Shown: positions 1 through 9,979 of the stretch, piece after piece
How positions within the stretch are numbered: the stretch's first letter is position 1
Layout of the letters: every line of letters begins with the position of its first letter
Origin: Flaviflexus ciconiae
GTDB taxonomy: Bacteria > Actinomycetota > Actinomycetes > Actinomycetales > Actinomycetaceae
Length of the DNA: 64,000 bases
Assembly (NCBI RefSeq): GCF_003971195.1
Contig: NZ_CP034593.1
Coordinates: 2,666,001-2,730,000, forward strand
Reading direction: 5' to 3'
Made by a program: the position numbers and the translations under genes
The notes under the pieces: model-generated
What the model was told of the DNA's origin: nothing
Database searches by the model: none
Seen by the model: only the letters and a program-made list of their open reading frames with translations

Positions 1-290
1 GCCAGGAACAGCTTGTCCGCCTCGGAGTATCCGCCCCCGCTCTCGATGCTCTGATTGAGGCCGCGCACAAGGGCGATGCTCTCGGCGCGAAACTCACCGG
101 ATCGGGGCTAGGCGGATGCGTTCTTGCGCTTGCGAAGGATCAGGATCATGCCTCGGCTCTGATCGAGGACTTTACCGAAGCGGGTGCCACGAGGGGATGG
201 AAGACATCCCTCGTACCTTCTGATCTCGCGGACGAATATGATCAAGAGACGGGCCTCGAGGCCCTCTTCGACAACCAGGAGAATGCGTGA
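1..290 (+). CDS. mvk: Mevalonate kinase, C-terminal end (partial)
   Basis: The window opens inside this gene; the reading frame starts at base 3 and the last 95 codons are present. Mevalonate kinase phosphorylates mevalonate with ATP, the first kinase step of the mevalonate route in the cytoplasm. The visible part contains the glycine-rich third GHMP-kinase motif (TGSGLGGC at about bases 97-120) that closes over the phosphates. The stop codon overlaps the GTG start of the next gene (GTGA at 287-290), so the two are translationally coupled. The identity rests on this motif and on the position as first gene of a mevalonate cluster in the order known from Streptomyces CL190. Confidence 0.85.
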   Translation, partial: QEQLVRLGVSAPALDALIEAAHKGDALGAKLTGSGLGGCVLALAKDQDHASALIEDFTEAGATRGWKTSLVPSDLADEYDQETGLEALFDNQENA

Positions 291-1270
291 CACAGGCGAC
301 CGCACGGGCCTATCCAAATATTGCCCTCGTCAAATACTGGGGCAAAGCCAACGAGGATCTTATCCTTCCCGCGGCCGGATCCATGTCCATGACTCTCGAC
401 GACTTCGCGACAACGACGACCGTGACGCTCGACGAGACCGACTCTTTTAGCCTCAACGGCGCCGAGCAGGGCGAAGCGGGAGCATCCCGCGTTATCGCCT
501 TCCTGGACCTCGTTCGCAACTTCGCTCGCACCGCTGGCCTGGACACTGCCGATCAGAACGCGCGGGTTGTTTCCGTCAACGAAGGCCCCACCGCCGCCGG
601 CATGGCATCCTCCGCTTCTGGCTTCGCTGCACTCGCGGTCGCAGCATCGTCCGCCTACGGCCTTGAGCTTTCCATCCGCGACCTCTCTCGTCTCGCTCGC
701 CGCGGCTCCGGCTCCGCTTCCCGCTCCCTGGTTGACCGCTTCGCGGTCTGGCACGCCGGGGACGATCAGTCGTCCTACGCGGAAGAGATCCCGGCGCCCG
801 ACATGGCAATGATTGCTGTTCCCGTGGCAACCGGCCAGAAGGCCGTCTCCTCCCGCAAGGGCATGGTGGCTACCGCCACTACCTCGCCATTCTACCCCGC
901 CTGGGTGACCTCGACCGAGGAGATCCTGAAGGAAATGATCGGTGCCTGCAAGGACAGTGACTTCACGCTCGTTGGTGAGATCGCCGAGACGCACGCGATG
1001 AGAATGCATGCCGTTATCGCGGCTTCCCGACCGTCGATTCGTTACCTCAGCCCCACCAGCCTTGAGGTATTTGACAGAATTGCACAGCTTCGTGCCGACG
1101 GTATCGAAACCTACGGAACGGCTGATGCTGGGCCGAATGTTTTTGCGATCACCCGGCCCGAACATGCCGAGGTCGTCTCCGAGCGCCTGCGGGACCTGAC
1201 GAAGGATGGGGAGGCGAAGGTCCTCCGCCCCGGCAGGGGAGCCCACCTCGTCGGGGACGATGCTCTGTGA
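287..1270 (+). CDS. mvaD: Diphosphomevalonate decarboxylase
   Basis: The 327-residue protein converts mevalonate diphosphate to isopentenyl diphosphate with ATP. Visible family marks are the N-terminal YPNIALVKYWGK block, the ATP loop ASSASGFAALA near residue 106, and a C-terminal TADAGPN block, the site of the catalytic Asp in this family. The length is normal for the family. The GTG start at 287 overlaps the mvk stop and the gene overlaps pmk by 4 bases. It is the third chemical step after the two kinases, although its gene lies between them. Confidence 0.95.
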   Translation: MTQATARAYPNIALVKYWGKANEDLILPAAGSMSMTLDDFATTTTVTLDETDSFSLNGAEQGEAGASRVIAFLDLVRNFARTAGLDTADQNARVVSVNEGPTAAGMASSASGFAALAVAASSAYGLELSIRDLSRLARRGSGSASRSLVDRFAVWHAGDDQSSYAEEIPAPDMAMIAVPVATGQKAVSSRKGMVATATTSPFYPAWVTSTEEILKEMIGACKDSDFTLVGEIAETHAMRMHAVIAASRPSIRYLSPTSLEVFDRIAQLRADGIETYGTADAGPNVFAITRPEHAEVVSERLRDLTKDGEAKVLRPGRGAHLVGDDAL

Positions 1271-2334
1271 CCGTTGTAGCCAAAGCCCCCGGCAAGCTCT
1301 TCATTGCCGGCGAATACGCCGTTGTGGAACCCGGATATCCCGCGGTTCTCGTAGCCGTCAACCGCTTTATTACCGTGACCCTCACCGAGTCTGAAAACCG
1401 CGGCCGAATCCACTCTTCGGAGTACGGTATGCCGGTGGAGTGGCGGAGGGACACCTCCGGCCAGGTCGTCGTGGAGAGCCAGGTCGACTACGTCATTAGC
1501 GTTATCTCGACCGTCGAGAGGATCCGCGAGGAGCGGGGCGTCGCCCCCGCCTACTTTGATCTTTCCATTGAGTCGGAACTCGATGATGCTGACGGCCAGA
1601 AGTTCGGCCTCGGCTCCTCCGCAGCGGTCGTTGTCGCAACCGTTTCCGCCATGAACACCTTCTATGGGCTTGAGCTCACCGACCTTGAACGCTTCAAGCT
1701 CGCCCTGCTTGCCACGATCGAGATCTCGCCCCGGGCGTCCGGTGGAGATATTGCGGCCTCCACCTACGGCGGCTGGATTGCCTACTCCTCACCGGACCGC
1801 GAATCGTTGCGCTCGTTCGCAGAAACACATTCGGTCACTGAATTACTTGAGGCAGACGGCTGGAGGCCGTTTGCCGTACGCCGACTGCACACCCCGCCCA
1901 GCATCTCCCTCCAGGTGGGGTGGACTGGGTCCCCGGCCTCGACCGCTGCTCTCGTTGGTTCCGTCAAGAAGGCGAGCCCGAAGGACAGCCCCGACTACGA
2001 GACATTCCTCCAGTCGTCAAAGCGCTGCGTTGGTCAGCTGGTCTCCGCACTTCAGGCCGATGATCTTGAGGGCGTCACCAACCTTCTTATGATTGCCCGC
2101 CAAAACCTCCTTGACCTTGAAGCATCGTCTGGAATTCTCATCGAAACGGACAAGCTTTCCCTGCTCTGCGATATCGCAGAACGCTACGGTGCTACCGGCA
2201 AGCCGTCCGGCGCCGGCGGCGGCGACTGCGGCATTGCACTGATCGACTCGGATCTGCCGGTTGACAGCATGCTGGAAGAATGGTCAAGCAACGGTATTCG
2301 GCCACTCAATCTCATGGTGGAGGAGCTGTCATGA
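1267..2334 (+). CDS. Phosphomevalonate kinase
   Basis: The 355-residue GHMP-family kinase phosphorylates 5-phosphomevalonate. It starts with APGKLFIAGEYAV, has the ATP-binding loop GLGSSAAVVVA near residue 117, and a C-terminal SGAGGGDCG motif near residue 320. The length and the EYAVVEPGYPAV segment fit bacterial (Streptomyces/Staphylococcus type) phosphomevalonate kinases rather than mevalonate kinase. The start is a GTG overlapping the mvaD stop (GTGA) and the stop overlaps the fni ATG (ATGA), so translation is coupled on both sides. Confidence 0.93.
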   Translation: MTVVAKAPGKLFIAGEYAVVEPGYPAVLVAVNRFITVTLTESENRGRIHSSEYGMPVEWRRDTSGQVVVESQVDYVISVISTVERIREERGVAPAYFDLSIESELDDADGQKFGLGSSAAVVVATVSAMNTFYGLELTDLERFKLALLATIEISPRASGGDIAASTYGGWIAYSSPDRESLRSFAETHSVTELLEADGWRPFAVRRLHTPPSISLQVGWTGSPASTAALVGSVKKASPKDSPDYETFLQSSKRCVGQLVSALQADDLEGVTNLLMIARQNLLDLEASSGILIETDKLSLLCDIAERYGATGKPSGAGGGDCGIALIDSDLPVDSMLEEWSSNGIRPLNLMVEELS

Positions 2335-3427
2335 TTGTTTCTTCCCGCAAGGATGACCACATCCGTCTCGCCTCCGAGCAGCAGGACAACCCGTTGCCGC
2401 GCCGCGACTACGACGACATTTCCTTTATTCACCACGCCCTCGATGGTATTAACCGTGACCAGGTTGATCTGAGCGCTCAGGTTGGTCCCTGGACCTATCC
2501 GGCACCCCTGTACGTGAACGGCATGACCGGCGGCACGGACACGGCAATGATCATTAACCGGAACCTGGCGATCGCCGCGTCCCGCACGGGGATTACCATG
2601 GCGTCCGGCTCCGTTGGCATTGCCCTCGACTACCCGGAAACCGCGCCCTCCTTCACGGTGATCCGCGAGGAGAACCCGGACGGCATTGTCTTTGCCAACA
2701 TCGGTGCGGGGCGAAGCGTTGACGACGCAAAGCGGGCAATCGACCTGCTGTCCGCCGACGGGCTTCAACTCCACGTGAACGCGGTCCAGGAGACCGTTAT
2801 GCCCGAGGGGATAGAGAGTTCTCTTCCTGGCTGGGGCTTATCGAATCTATTGCGTCTTCCATCGACGTCCCGCTCATGGTCAAAGAGGTGGGCGCTGGCC
2901 TGTCCGCAAAGACCATGCTGAAGCTGAGAGACGCTGGCGTCACCATCGTCGACGTGGCCGGCAAGGGCGGAACAGATTTCGGGAAGATCGAGAACCACCG
3001 CCGCGACGGGGGACACGACGACTACTCGTACCTGAACGGCTTCGGCGGCTCCGCAGTGCAGTGCCTGCTCGATGCTCGAGCAGCCGGCCTTGTCGGGCCG
3101 GGTGCCGATCCGGGCTTCACCGTGCTGTCTTCCGGCGGTGTGCGCCACCCCCTCGACATCATGGTTTCCCTTGCCCTTGGGGCACGCGCCGTGGGCGTTG
3201 CCGGTACGTTCCTGAAGGTTGCTTTGAACGAAGGGGCGGACGCAATGACGTCCGTTCTGGAGACCTGGAGTACGCGCGTGGGAGAGATGATGGCGTTGCT
3301 AGGAGCCACGAGCCCGGCCGCAATGGAATACACTGACGTTCTTATCGGCGGGCAGTCCCGCGACTTCGCGGATGTGCGAGGAATCGACCGAGCGGCCCTT
3401 GCTCGGCGGAGCCAGGAGGACAGATGA
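2331..3427 (+). CDS. fni: Type 2 isopentenyl-diphosphate isomerase, apparent single-base frameshift
   Basis: This FMN-dependent enzyme interconverts IPP and DMAPP. The first frame runs from ATG 2331 and carries NGMTGGT, the ASGSVG block and the HVNAVQE motif near residues 148-154 (His, Gln and Glu used for substrate and Mg binding). It then leaves frame at the G run 2807-2810; one extra G restores the rest: a VDVAGKGGTDFGKIE block, SSGGVRHPLD and GARAVG, the FMN phosphate-binding side. The corrected protein would be about 365 residues, somewhat longer than is typical for the family (about 350). The missing G may be a sequencing error, because the operon is otherwise intact and the isomerase is needed when IPP is the sole product. 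It overlaps both neighbours by 4 bases. Confidence 0.88.
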
Positions 3428-4479
3428 GCAAGTCAACGTACTCGGAGACGACGATGACCCAGATCCCGACCCGCTGGGTCGGTCCAATCCGGTTCACCGG
3501 TAACGCCGTCACCGGTGACATCGACGTTCCGCTCGCCACCTACGAAACGCCGCTGTGGCCTTCGGTTGGTCGTGGTGCTAAGGTCTCGCGCCTCGTCGAG
3601 AATGGCATTGTCGCGACCGTCGTCGACGAGCGCATGACCCGCTCCGTTCTCTTCACCGCTCGCGACGCGGCACACGCCTACCGTGCACAGACCGAGATCG
3701 AAGCACGCTTTGATGAACTTGCCGCCGTTGTGTCGGCGGGCTCCCGCTATGCTCGTCTCATCGAGATCCATCCCGAGATCGTTGGCAACCTGCTGTTCGT
3801 CCGCTTCGCCTTTAGCACGGGCGATGCTTCGGGACACAACATGGCGACCCAGGCCTCTGACGCACTCATGTCGACAATCCTGTCCTGGGATCTGGGCCTC
3901 GGTTACGGTTCGATTTCCGGTAACTTCTGCACCGATAAGAAGCCCACCGGGATCAACGGTGCGCTCGGCCGTGGCCGTGCCGTCCAAGCCGACATACTCA
4001 TTCCCCACGACATTGTTTCATCGACACTAAAGACCACGGCCGATAAGGTGACAGACCTCGTTGTTCGCAAGAACTACGTGGGATCGACTATCGCGGGTGC
4101 CCTGCGTTCCTCGAACGCCCACTTCGCCAACATGCTTCTCGCGTTCTACCTGGCAACGGGACAGGATGCGGCAAACATTGTGGAAGGCTCCCAGGGCCTG
4201 ACCTATGTCGAGAACCGTGAGGAGGGCCTGTACTTCGCGTGCTCCCTGCCCCACCTCATTGTTGGCACCGTCGGCAACGGTAAGCATCTTGAGCACGTGA
4301 ACGTCGCCATGGAGCGGCTCGGCTTGCGGGAAGACCGCGAACCGGGTGAAAACTCGAGGCGACTCGCCGCAATCATTGCGGGCACCGTCCTATGTGGGGA
4401 ACTGTCTCTGCTGGCAGCACAGACCAATCCGGGTGAGCTCATGGCAGCCCACGTCTCCCTCGAACGGGGACAAAACTAG
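3424..4479 (+). CDS. mvaA: Hydroxymethylglutaryl-CoA reductase
   Basis: The 351-residue enzyme reduces HMG-CoA to mevalonate with NAD(P)H. The catalytic signature is visible: GDASGHNM near residue 132 (the usual GDAMGMNM), TDKKPTGIN near residue 171 with the catalytic Lys, GTVGNGK near residue 280, and a C-terminal His in AAHVSLERG that acts as general acid in the family. No membrane anchor is present, as in bacterial soluble forms. The length resembles the Streptomyces CL190 enzyme. The ATG overlaps the fni stop. In GDASGHNM, Ser and His replace the usual Met residues; the catalytic Asp is kept. Confidence 0.95.
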   Translation: MSKSTYSETTMTQIPTRWVGPIRFTGNAVTGDIDVPLATYETPLWPSVGRGAKVSRLVENGIVATVVDERMTRSVLFTARDAAHAYRAQTEIEARFDELAAVVSAGSRYARLIEIHPEIVGNLLFVRFAFSTGDASGHNMATQASDALMSTILSWDLGLGYGSISGNFCTDKKPTGINGALGRGRAVQADILIPHDIVSSTLKTTADKVTDLVVRKNYVGSTIAGALRSSNAHFANMLLAFYLATGQDAANIVEGSQGLTYVENREEGLYFACSLPHLIVGTVGNGKHLEHVNVAMERLGLREDREPGENSRRLAAIIAGTVLCGELSLLAAQTNPGELMAAHVSLERGQN

Positions 4480-4516
4480 GCCAGCTCTCTTCTGGCGCAG
4501 CAAAGGAGAAAAATCC

Positions 4517-5665
4517 GTGAATATCGGAATCCACGACCTCGACGTCGCAACCACGCATTACGTCCTCAAGCTTGACTCCATGGCGGAAGCACTCGGAGTG
4601 GACCCGGCCAAGTACCAGCTCGGCCTCGGCCAAGACGAGTTCTCCGTCCCGGCCCCCGACGAGGACGTCGTGACCATGGGAGCCCACGCCGCGAAGCGAC
4701 TGCTGGACCGTAACGATCCGTCAAAGATCCGCATGGTCCTGTTCGCCACCGAGACCGGCATCGACCAGTCCAAGGCCGCAGGCGTGTTCGTGCACGGTCT
4801 CTTGGGCCTCCCGACCGCGGTCCGCACCGTCGAGTTCAAGCAGGCCTGCTACTCCGGCACCGCAGCCCTCCAAACCGCCGTCAACCACGTTGCGCGGTAC
4901 CCCGAGGACCAGGTGCTCGTCATTACTTCTGACGTCGCCCGCTACGCGGTCGACTCTGGTGGTGAACCGACCCAGGGAGCCGGTGCCGTTGCCATGCTGG
5001 TTGCGGCCGACCCGAACCTTGTTGTTATCGAGCCCCAGTCCGGTGTGTTCACTGCCGATGTGAATGACTTTTGGCGGCCGAACGACTCGTCCACCCCATT
5101 CGTCGAAGGCAAGCTGTCTCTCGATGCCTACCTCGATGCAACGATCGGTGCCTGGGATGATCTTGCGGCCCGCCGCGACCTCAATGTTTCCGACATTCAT
5201 CGCTTCATGCACCATCAGCCGTTCACGAAGATGGCGAGGAAGGCACATACCAAGCTTGCGGAGCACGTCGGCGTGGAGCTCGGTTCCGAGCTCATCGAAG
5301 AGTCGATGACCTACAACCGGAGGATCGGCAACTCCTACACCGCTTCCCTCTACTTCGGCCTCGCCGCTCAGCTACACGGCAACGAGGATCTCGCAGGCAA
5401 GCGCCTCGGCCTGTTCTCCTACGGCTCCGGCTCTGTTGCTGAGTTCTTCACCGCCGTTGTACAGCCTGGCTACACCGAGCACCTCCACCCGGAGACTGTC
5501 GCAGAATCCCTCGATTCCCGCGAAGAGATCACCTTTGAGCAGTACCGCGACCTCCACAACGCTTACGTCGGCGAGTCTGAAAACTACGAGACCGCGACCG
5601 TCACGGACGCGCCGTTCCGCTTCACTGGCGTCACCGACCGCGTACGCCAGTACGAGGCTCGCTAA
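4517..5665 (+). CDS. mvaS: Hydroxymethylglutaryl-CoA synthase
   Basis: The 382-residue thiolase-fold enzyme condenses acetoacetyl-CoA with acetyl-CoA to give HMG-CoA. The nucleophile Cys lies in KQACYSGTA near residue 110; the acid FATETGID and the His in RFMHHQPFTK near residue 235 complete the catalytic set. The start is the GTG at 4517, chosen because AAAGGAGAA at 4502-4510 is an ideal ribosome-binding site and the protein then begins MNIGIHDL as in homologues; an in-frame upstream extension overlaps mvaA and is not needed. It is the last gene of the operon and is followed by a terminator. Confidence 0.95.
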   Translation: MNIGIHDLDVATTHYVLKLDSMAEALGVDPAKYQLGLGQDEFSVPAPDEDVVTMGAHAAKRLLDRNDPSKIRMVLFATETGIDQSKAAGVFVHGLLGLPTAVRTVEFKQACYSGTAALQTAVNHVARYPEDQVLVITSDVARYAVDSGGEPTQGAGAVAMLVAADPNLVVIEPQSGVFTADVNDFWRPNDSSTPFVEGKLSLDAYLDATIGAWDDLAARRDLNVSDIHRFMHHQPFTKMARKAHTKLAEHVGVELGSELIEESMTYNRRIGNSYTASLYFGLAAQLHGNEDLAGKRLGLFSYGSGSVAEFFTAVVQPGYTEHLHPETVAESLDSREEITFEQYRDLHNAYVGESENYETATVTDAPFRFTGVTDRVRQYEAR

Positions 5666-5684
5666 GAACTAACGCAACCGAGGG

Positions 5685-5715
5685 ACCCCGGCAGTATGAA
5701 CTGTCGGGGTTTCTC
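5685..5715 (+). terminator. Rho-independent terminator of the mevalonate operon
   Basis: A 10-bp stem (ACCCCGGCAG with CTGTCGGGGT, one G-U pair), six-base loop and a TTCTC tail lie 20 bases after the mvaS stop. Confidence 0.85.
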
Positions 5716-5957
5716 ATTGCCTAGCGTCTGCTGTCATGTCTCCTGCCTTCGTGAAGTTGAGTTATGCGACTCCATCCCCACAACCAGCTGTTTTACCTGG
5801 GTGGAGGCTGAAAGCACTTTGTACTAAACCTGTTTTTGCAGGGGTTTGTTTCGTAGGTTGGGGAACACGCAGGCTCGTTCGCGGACGTCCGCTACCTTCT
5901 TGGATGTTCGCGTGCACCTGGAGCAACTGAACAATAACGCGCCCCGCGGGAGGACAC

Positions 5958-7670
5958 ATGCCGACCATTGCCCAGAACATTGTCAACACACTGAACGCAA
6001 GCGGGGTGCGGCGAGTCTACGGACTTGCTGGCGACTCCCTCAACGGGTTCACTGATGCCATTCGCGAGAGCGATCTTGATTGGATCCACGTGCGTCACGA
6101 AGAAACGGCAGCATTTGCTGCCGCGGCGGAAGCGGCGACAACCGGTGAATTGACCGTGTGTGCTGGGAGTTGCGGTCCAGGCAATCTCCACCTCATCAAC
6201 GGAGTATTTGATGCTCAGCGCTCAAGAGTGCCGATGCTGGTCATTGCCTCCCACATTCCCTCCGACGAGATTGGTTCCGGCTACTTCCAGGAAACACATC
6301 CGCAGTCACTCTTTGAAGAATGCTCCGTCTATGTCGAGCATGTATCGAATGCGAAGCAGATGCCGAGGCTCCTGCGGATCGCCATGAGGGAAGCGCTCTC
6401 AAAGAGCGGCGTGGCCGTTCTCGTGATTTCAGGGGATACTCTCCTCACCGAGATTGAGGCCGAGCCGGAGGTTATCCGGCACTACCCGTCCTCCACCTAT
6501 CCCGATCAGGCGCAACTACTCAAAGCTGCCGAAGCGCTTAATGACTGTGACCGGGTCACAATCCTCGCGGGGGCAGGAGTTGAAGGTGCGCACAATGAAC
6601 TTGTTGAAATAGCGGGGCGCCTCCAAGCCCCGATCGTGCATGCCCTCAGGGGCAAGGAGTTCATCGAGTACGACAATCCCTACGACGTGGGAATGTCGGG
6701 GCTACTCGGTTTTGAATCCGGATATCGGGCACTTGAATCCGCGCAGACGCTTCTCATGTTGGGAACCGACTTCCCGTACCAGCAGTTCTTTCCCGAGGAT
6801 GCCACGATCATTCAGGTCGATATTCGCGGGGAACAGATCGGTCGGCGCACACGCGTTGATATCCCACTTATCGGTGGGGTGAAGGAAACGATTGAAACTC
6901 TTCTCCCGCACCTCACCAAGAGGAAGTCGTCGAAGCATCTGGACAAGATGCTCAAGCATTACGAGAAGACGAAGAAAGACTTCGATGATCTTGCCTCGCC
7001 CTCTCGTCAAACCATCCATCCCCAGTACCTGACCAAGCTGATTGATGAAGCGGCGGACGATGATGCTGTCTTCATTCCAGATGTTGGTTCGCCCGTCGTT
7101 ATGGCAAGCCGGCACCTGACCATGAACGGTAAGAGAAGGCTCATTGGATCCTTCAGTCACGGCTCCATGGCCAACGCCATGCCCCAAGCAATCGGTGTCC
7201 AAGCATCCCATCCCGACCGTCAGGTCGTAGCGCTCGCGGGAGACGGCGGCCTCGCCATGCTCCTTGGTGACCTTCTGACGCTCAAGCAGTACGACATGCC
7301 GGTGAAGATCGTTGTGTATAACAACTCTTCCCTCAACTTCGTTGAGCTGGAAATGAAGGCCGCGGGAGTTGTTACGTTCGGCACGGACCTGGAGAACCCC
7401 AGCTTTGCGGCGCTCGCGGAGGCCGTGGGGCTCAAGGGCTTCACAGTCGAAAAGTCGAAAGACCTGCCGGGTGCTGTTAAGGAGTTCCTGGCGCATGATG
7501 GTCCGGCAATCCTGGATGTGACAACCGAGCGACAGGAACTGACGCTCCCGCCCTCGATCGAACTGGAGCAGGTCAAAGGCTTCACGCTCTATGCGTTGCG
7601 AACCGTCCTTAACGGCAGGGGAGACGAGCTCGTCGACCTCGCCAAAGCCAACCTCCGCAGGTTCTTCTAA
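5958..7670 (+). CDS. poxB: Pyruvate dehydrogenase (quinone) / pyruvate oxidase
   Basis: The 570-residue thiamine-diphosphate enzyme oxidatively decarboxylates pyruvate to acetate and CO2, passing electrons through FAD to membrane quinones. The order is typical: N-terminal pyrimidine-binding domain with the RHEETAAF glutamate near residue 50, a central FAD domain (ILAGAG... GTDFPY), and a C-terminal PP domain with GDGGLAM near residue 427 and the downstream NNSSLN of the ThDP motif. The length matches E. coli PoxB (572). The start ATG follows GGGAGGA at about 5948-5954. The gene is monocistronic; 292 bases separate it from mvaS. In corynebacteria the homologue is pqo. Confidence 0.92.
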   Translation: MPTIAQNIVNTLNASGVRRVYGLAGDSLNGFTDAIRESDLDWIHVRHEETAAFAAAAEAATTGELTVCAGSCGPGNLHLINGVFDAQRSRVPMLVIASHIPSDEIGSGYFQETHPQSLFEECSVYVEHVSNAKQMPRLLRIAMREALSKSGVAVLVISGDTLLTEIEAEPEVIRHYPSSTYPDQAQLLKAAEALNDCDRVTILAGAGVEGAHNELVEIAGRLQAPIVHALRGKEFIEYDNPYDVGMSGLLGFESGYRALESAQTLLMLGTDFPYQQFFPEDATIIQVDIRGEQIGRRTRVDIPLIGGVKETIETLLPHLTKRKSSKHLDKMLKHYEKTKKDFDDLASPSRQTIHPQYLTKLIDEAADDDAVFIPDVGSPVVMASRHLTMNGKRRLIGSFSHGSMANAMPQAIGVQASHPDRQVVALAGDGGLAMLLGDLLTLKQYDMPVKIVVYNNSSLNFVELEMKAAGVVTFGTDLENPSFAALAEAVGLKGFTVEKSKDLPGAVKEFLAHDGPAILDVTTERQELTLPPSIELEQVKGFTLYALRTVLNGRGDELVDLAKANLRRFF

Positions 7671-7886
7671 GCACGCCCGATAAGGCGTTGCCACTGCGGC
7701 GAGCGCGCACTCGCGAGTCGGATGCGATTGGATTGGGCGTGCCGGACGCGCGGATCGTACTCAAACCCTACGAGCTCCCCACCCCGCACCAGCACTCTAA
7801 AGACCCGCACTTTTTATTCGGAATATTAGCTATCTGCAACCGAGACATTCATCTAGAACCTAGACAACCAGATTGGAATAATCATT

Positions 7887-8768
7887 ATGGCTCTCAACGA
7901 TCCCCGTCATCTCTACCCGAAGATCTCGCCGCCCCGACAGACCCAGAAGGACCCGGGGCTTGATCAGAAGCTTGAGCCGCAGGCCGATATTGGCTTGGAC
8001 TCCTATGTGGGACGCGGTCGGCTGGAAGGCAGGAAGGCTCTGATTACCGGTGGTGACTCCGGGATCGGATCGGCCGTTGCTGTCGCCTATGCGAGGGAGG
8101 GCGCCGATGTTGCTATTTCCTATCTGCCGGAGGAACAAGCGGACGCTGACCGGGTGATTGCGGCGATTGAGGAAGCGGGCAGGAAAGCTCTCGCGCTCCC
8201 GGGCGATCTCTGCGATCTTGAGCAGTGTCAGCACATTGTTGCCAAGACCGTTGAGGAGTTCGGCGGTCTCGACATCCTCGTCAACAATGCGAGCCGTCAG
8301 CTGTGGCACGACGGCTTGGAGAACATTCCCGAAGATGACTTTGACCGTGTCATGAAGTCAAACATCTACAGCTCCTTCCGGGTGACGAAGGCAGCACTGG
8401 CACACCTGGAGCCAGGCTCCTCCATCATCTTCACCTCATCGATCCAGGCATACGATCCGTCGGATACATTGCTGGACTACGCGATGACGAAGGCAGCCAT
8501 GAACAATCTGGCGAAGGGCCTCGCCCAGCAGCTGGCACCTGAGGGGATCCGAGTGAACTCCGTAATCCCGGGGCCGATATGGACGCCGCTGCAGCCCTCG
8601 CACGGTCAGCCCCAGGAAAAGATCGAATCCTTCGGCCAGAACACTCCGCTCGGTAGGGCCGGACAGCCTGCTGAGCTCGCAGGGGCCTATGTCTTCCTGG
8701 CAAGCGATGAGGCCTCGTACGTCGTTGGGGAGTCCCTCTCGGTTACTGGTGGGAAGCTAGCTCCCTAG
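7887..8768 (+). CDS. SDR-family oxidoreductase (YghA-like)
   Basis: The 293-residue short-chain dehydrogenase has an N-terminal extension of about 45 residues before the Rossmann fold, as in YghA/GsiB-type general-stress dehydrogenases. The cofactor loop TGGDSGIG lies near residue 54, NNAS near 132, the catalytic Ser in FTSSIQ and YAMTK near 197, with the PGPIWTPLQ loop after it. The substrate is not predictable. The gene ends 26 bases inside the 3' end of the convergent epimerase-like gene. Confidence 0.88.
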   Translation: MALNDPRHLYPKISPPRQTQKDPGLDQKLEPQADIGLDSYVGRGRLEGRKALITGGDSGIGSAVAVAYAREGADVAISYLPEEQADADRVIAAIEEAGRKALALPGDLCDLEQCQHIVAKTVEEFGGLDILVNNASRQLWHDGLENIPEDDFDRVMKSNIYSSFRVTKAALAHLEPGSSIIFTSSIQAYDPSDTLLDYAMTKAAMNNLAKGLAQQLAPEGIRVNSVIPGPIWTPLQPSHGQPQEKIESFGQNTPLGRAGQPAELAGAYVFLASDEASYVVGESLSVTGGKLAP

Positions 8769-9740
8769 CAGCAAAAACGTTCTCGACCACGACAAGTTCA
8801 TCCTCGCGGCTTAGTCCAAGCGGGGTGCCGTGGTTGAGATACCAGTCGAGCGTATCCTTTGCGGTTTCTCGCAGGCTCCTCGTTTTCAGTCCCGCCTCTG
8901 CGGCCGGCTCATGGTCTCTTGCCATCATCCCCACCATCGATTGGTCCGGGATCCACATGGGAAGAGATCGTGGGCCCGCCCAGGGGCGGATCTCATTCTC
9001 GGCAAGGTCTTCTGGGCCAACCCAGAGCGGTTCCGGCGCCGGATCGAATAGTTGGGTAAGAGCAACAAGGAACTCCCCACGTTCAGCTGCCTGACCGACT
9101 GCGTCGAATGTGCCTGTCACCGAATTCTGTGCAAGGTCGATGATCCATTTGGCGAGATCCCGAACATCAACCCACTGGACCAGATCCGTGGGAGGGGTTG
9201 GCGCTAGATACGGCTTCCTATCGGCAGATGCCTGGGCAAGTCTCGTAGGCCAATGCGTAAACCGGTTGCTTTGATCCCCGGGGCCCGAAATTAGGCCGGG
9301 GCGAATAATGACGCGATCCGATATCTCTGCGACGGCATTCTCGCATGCAACCTTGCAGGCGCCGTAGTTCTCCATGACAACTTCGTCAGGATTGCCGGCA
9401 GGCTTCAGCAGAGGGGTGTTTGCTGGAGATCCGCCTAATGTCGAGAAGTCAGCGTAGGTAGAGATCGCCGAAAGATAGATCCAGCGAGAATCCGGGAAAG
9501 CACCCACTGCTTCTCTCACGTGCCCGGGCTTGGACGAGACGTCGACGACCACGTCGGGGGAGATGGTGGCAAGCTCCTCCGGCATCGGGTCTTCTCGGTC
9601 CCAGCGAATAAAGCGGGTGCCTTCCGGGGCATGCCGCTTATCCCGCGAGCCGCACACACCACCTCGATGCCATTCTCAAGGGCGGTGCGGGCAAGAACGG
9701 AGGAAAGGAATCCAGTGCCTCCGAGGACAAGAAGGGTCAT
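8743..9740 (-). CDS. NAD-dependent epimerase/dehydratase-family protein, frameshifted
   Basis: The protein starts at ATG 9738-9740 with a Rossmann loop (VLGGTGFLSS) after a good AAAGG site, and continues after a frame change in the CA repeat at about 9650-9660 into a frame reading CGSRDKRHAPEG... to the stop at 8743. Loss of one base, or gain of one TG dinucleotide, explains the shift. The corrected length is about 332 residues. It resembles NAD-binding reductases of the isoflavone-reductase/epimerase class (NYGACKVACE gives the YxxxK pair; RPGLISGPGDQSNRF follows). The substrate is unknown. The two genes on opposite strands share 26 bp at their 3' ends. Confidence 0.75.
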
Positions 9741-9937
9741 GGTTGCCTTTGCTGATCGATAGGGAAAACAAGTAAATGACGGAACCGCGGGTGAGAAGGC
9801 TCTGAAAGAACCTCGTGCACCAAGCGGTCCGCTTGGAAGGGCCACGTCGCGTAGTAGCGCCAGGTCGTGCTTAAGGAGGCGCTGCGCCTGCCTACTGGAA
9901 GCAGTGGAATGGTGTAGGGCGTGAAGTTGCGGGGGCA

Positions 9938-9971
9938 TTGAGGCCCGGGACAGGTCAGTCCCGGGCCTCAA
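9938..9971 (-). terminator. Strong hairpin after the 40-residue ORF
   Basis: A perfect 14-bp inverted repeat (TTGAGGCCCGGGAC / GTCCCGGGCCTCAA) with a six-base loop ends 8 bases after the stop of the small gene on the minus strand. There is no clear U tract, so it may stabilise the 3' end rather than act as a classic terminator. Confidence 0.65.
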
Positions 9972-9979
9972 CGGTTAGG

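Noticed and set aside
242..1246. 334-residue minus-strand frame opposite mvaD
   Set aside because: mvaD on the plus strand is certain by motif and operon position; the other frame has no homology-like features.
2807..2810. Programmed frameshifting in fni
   Set aside because: The same kind of deletion affects many unrelated genes, so an error or common slippage is more likely than a programmed event; no slippery heptamer with a downstream structure is visible.
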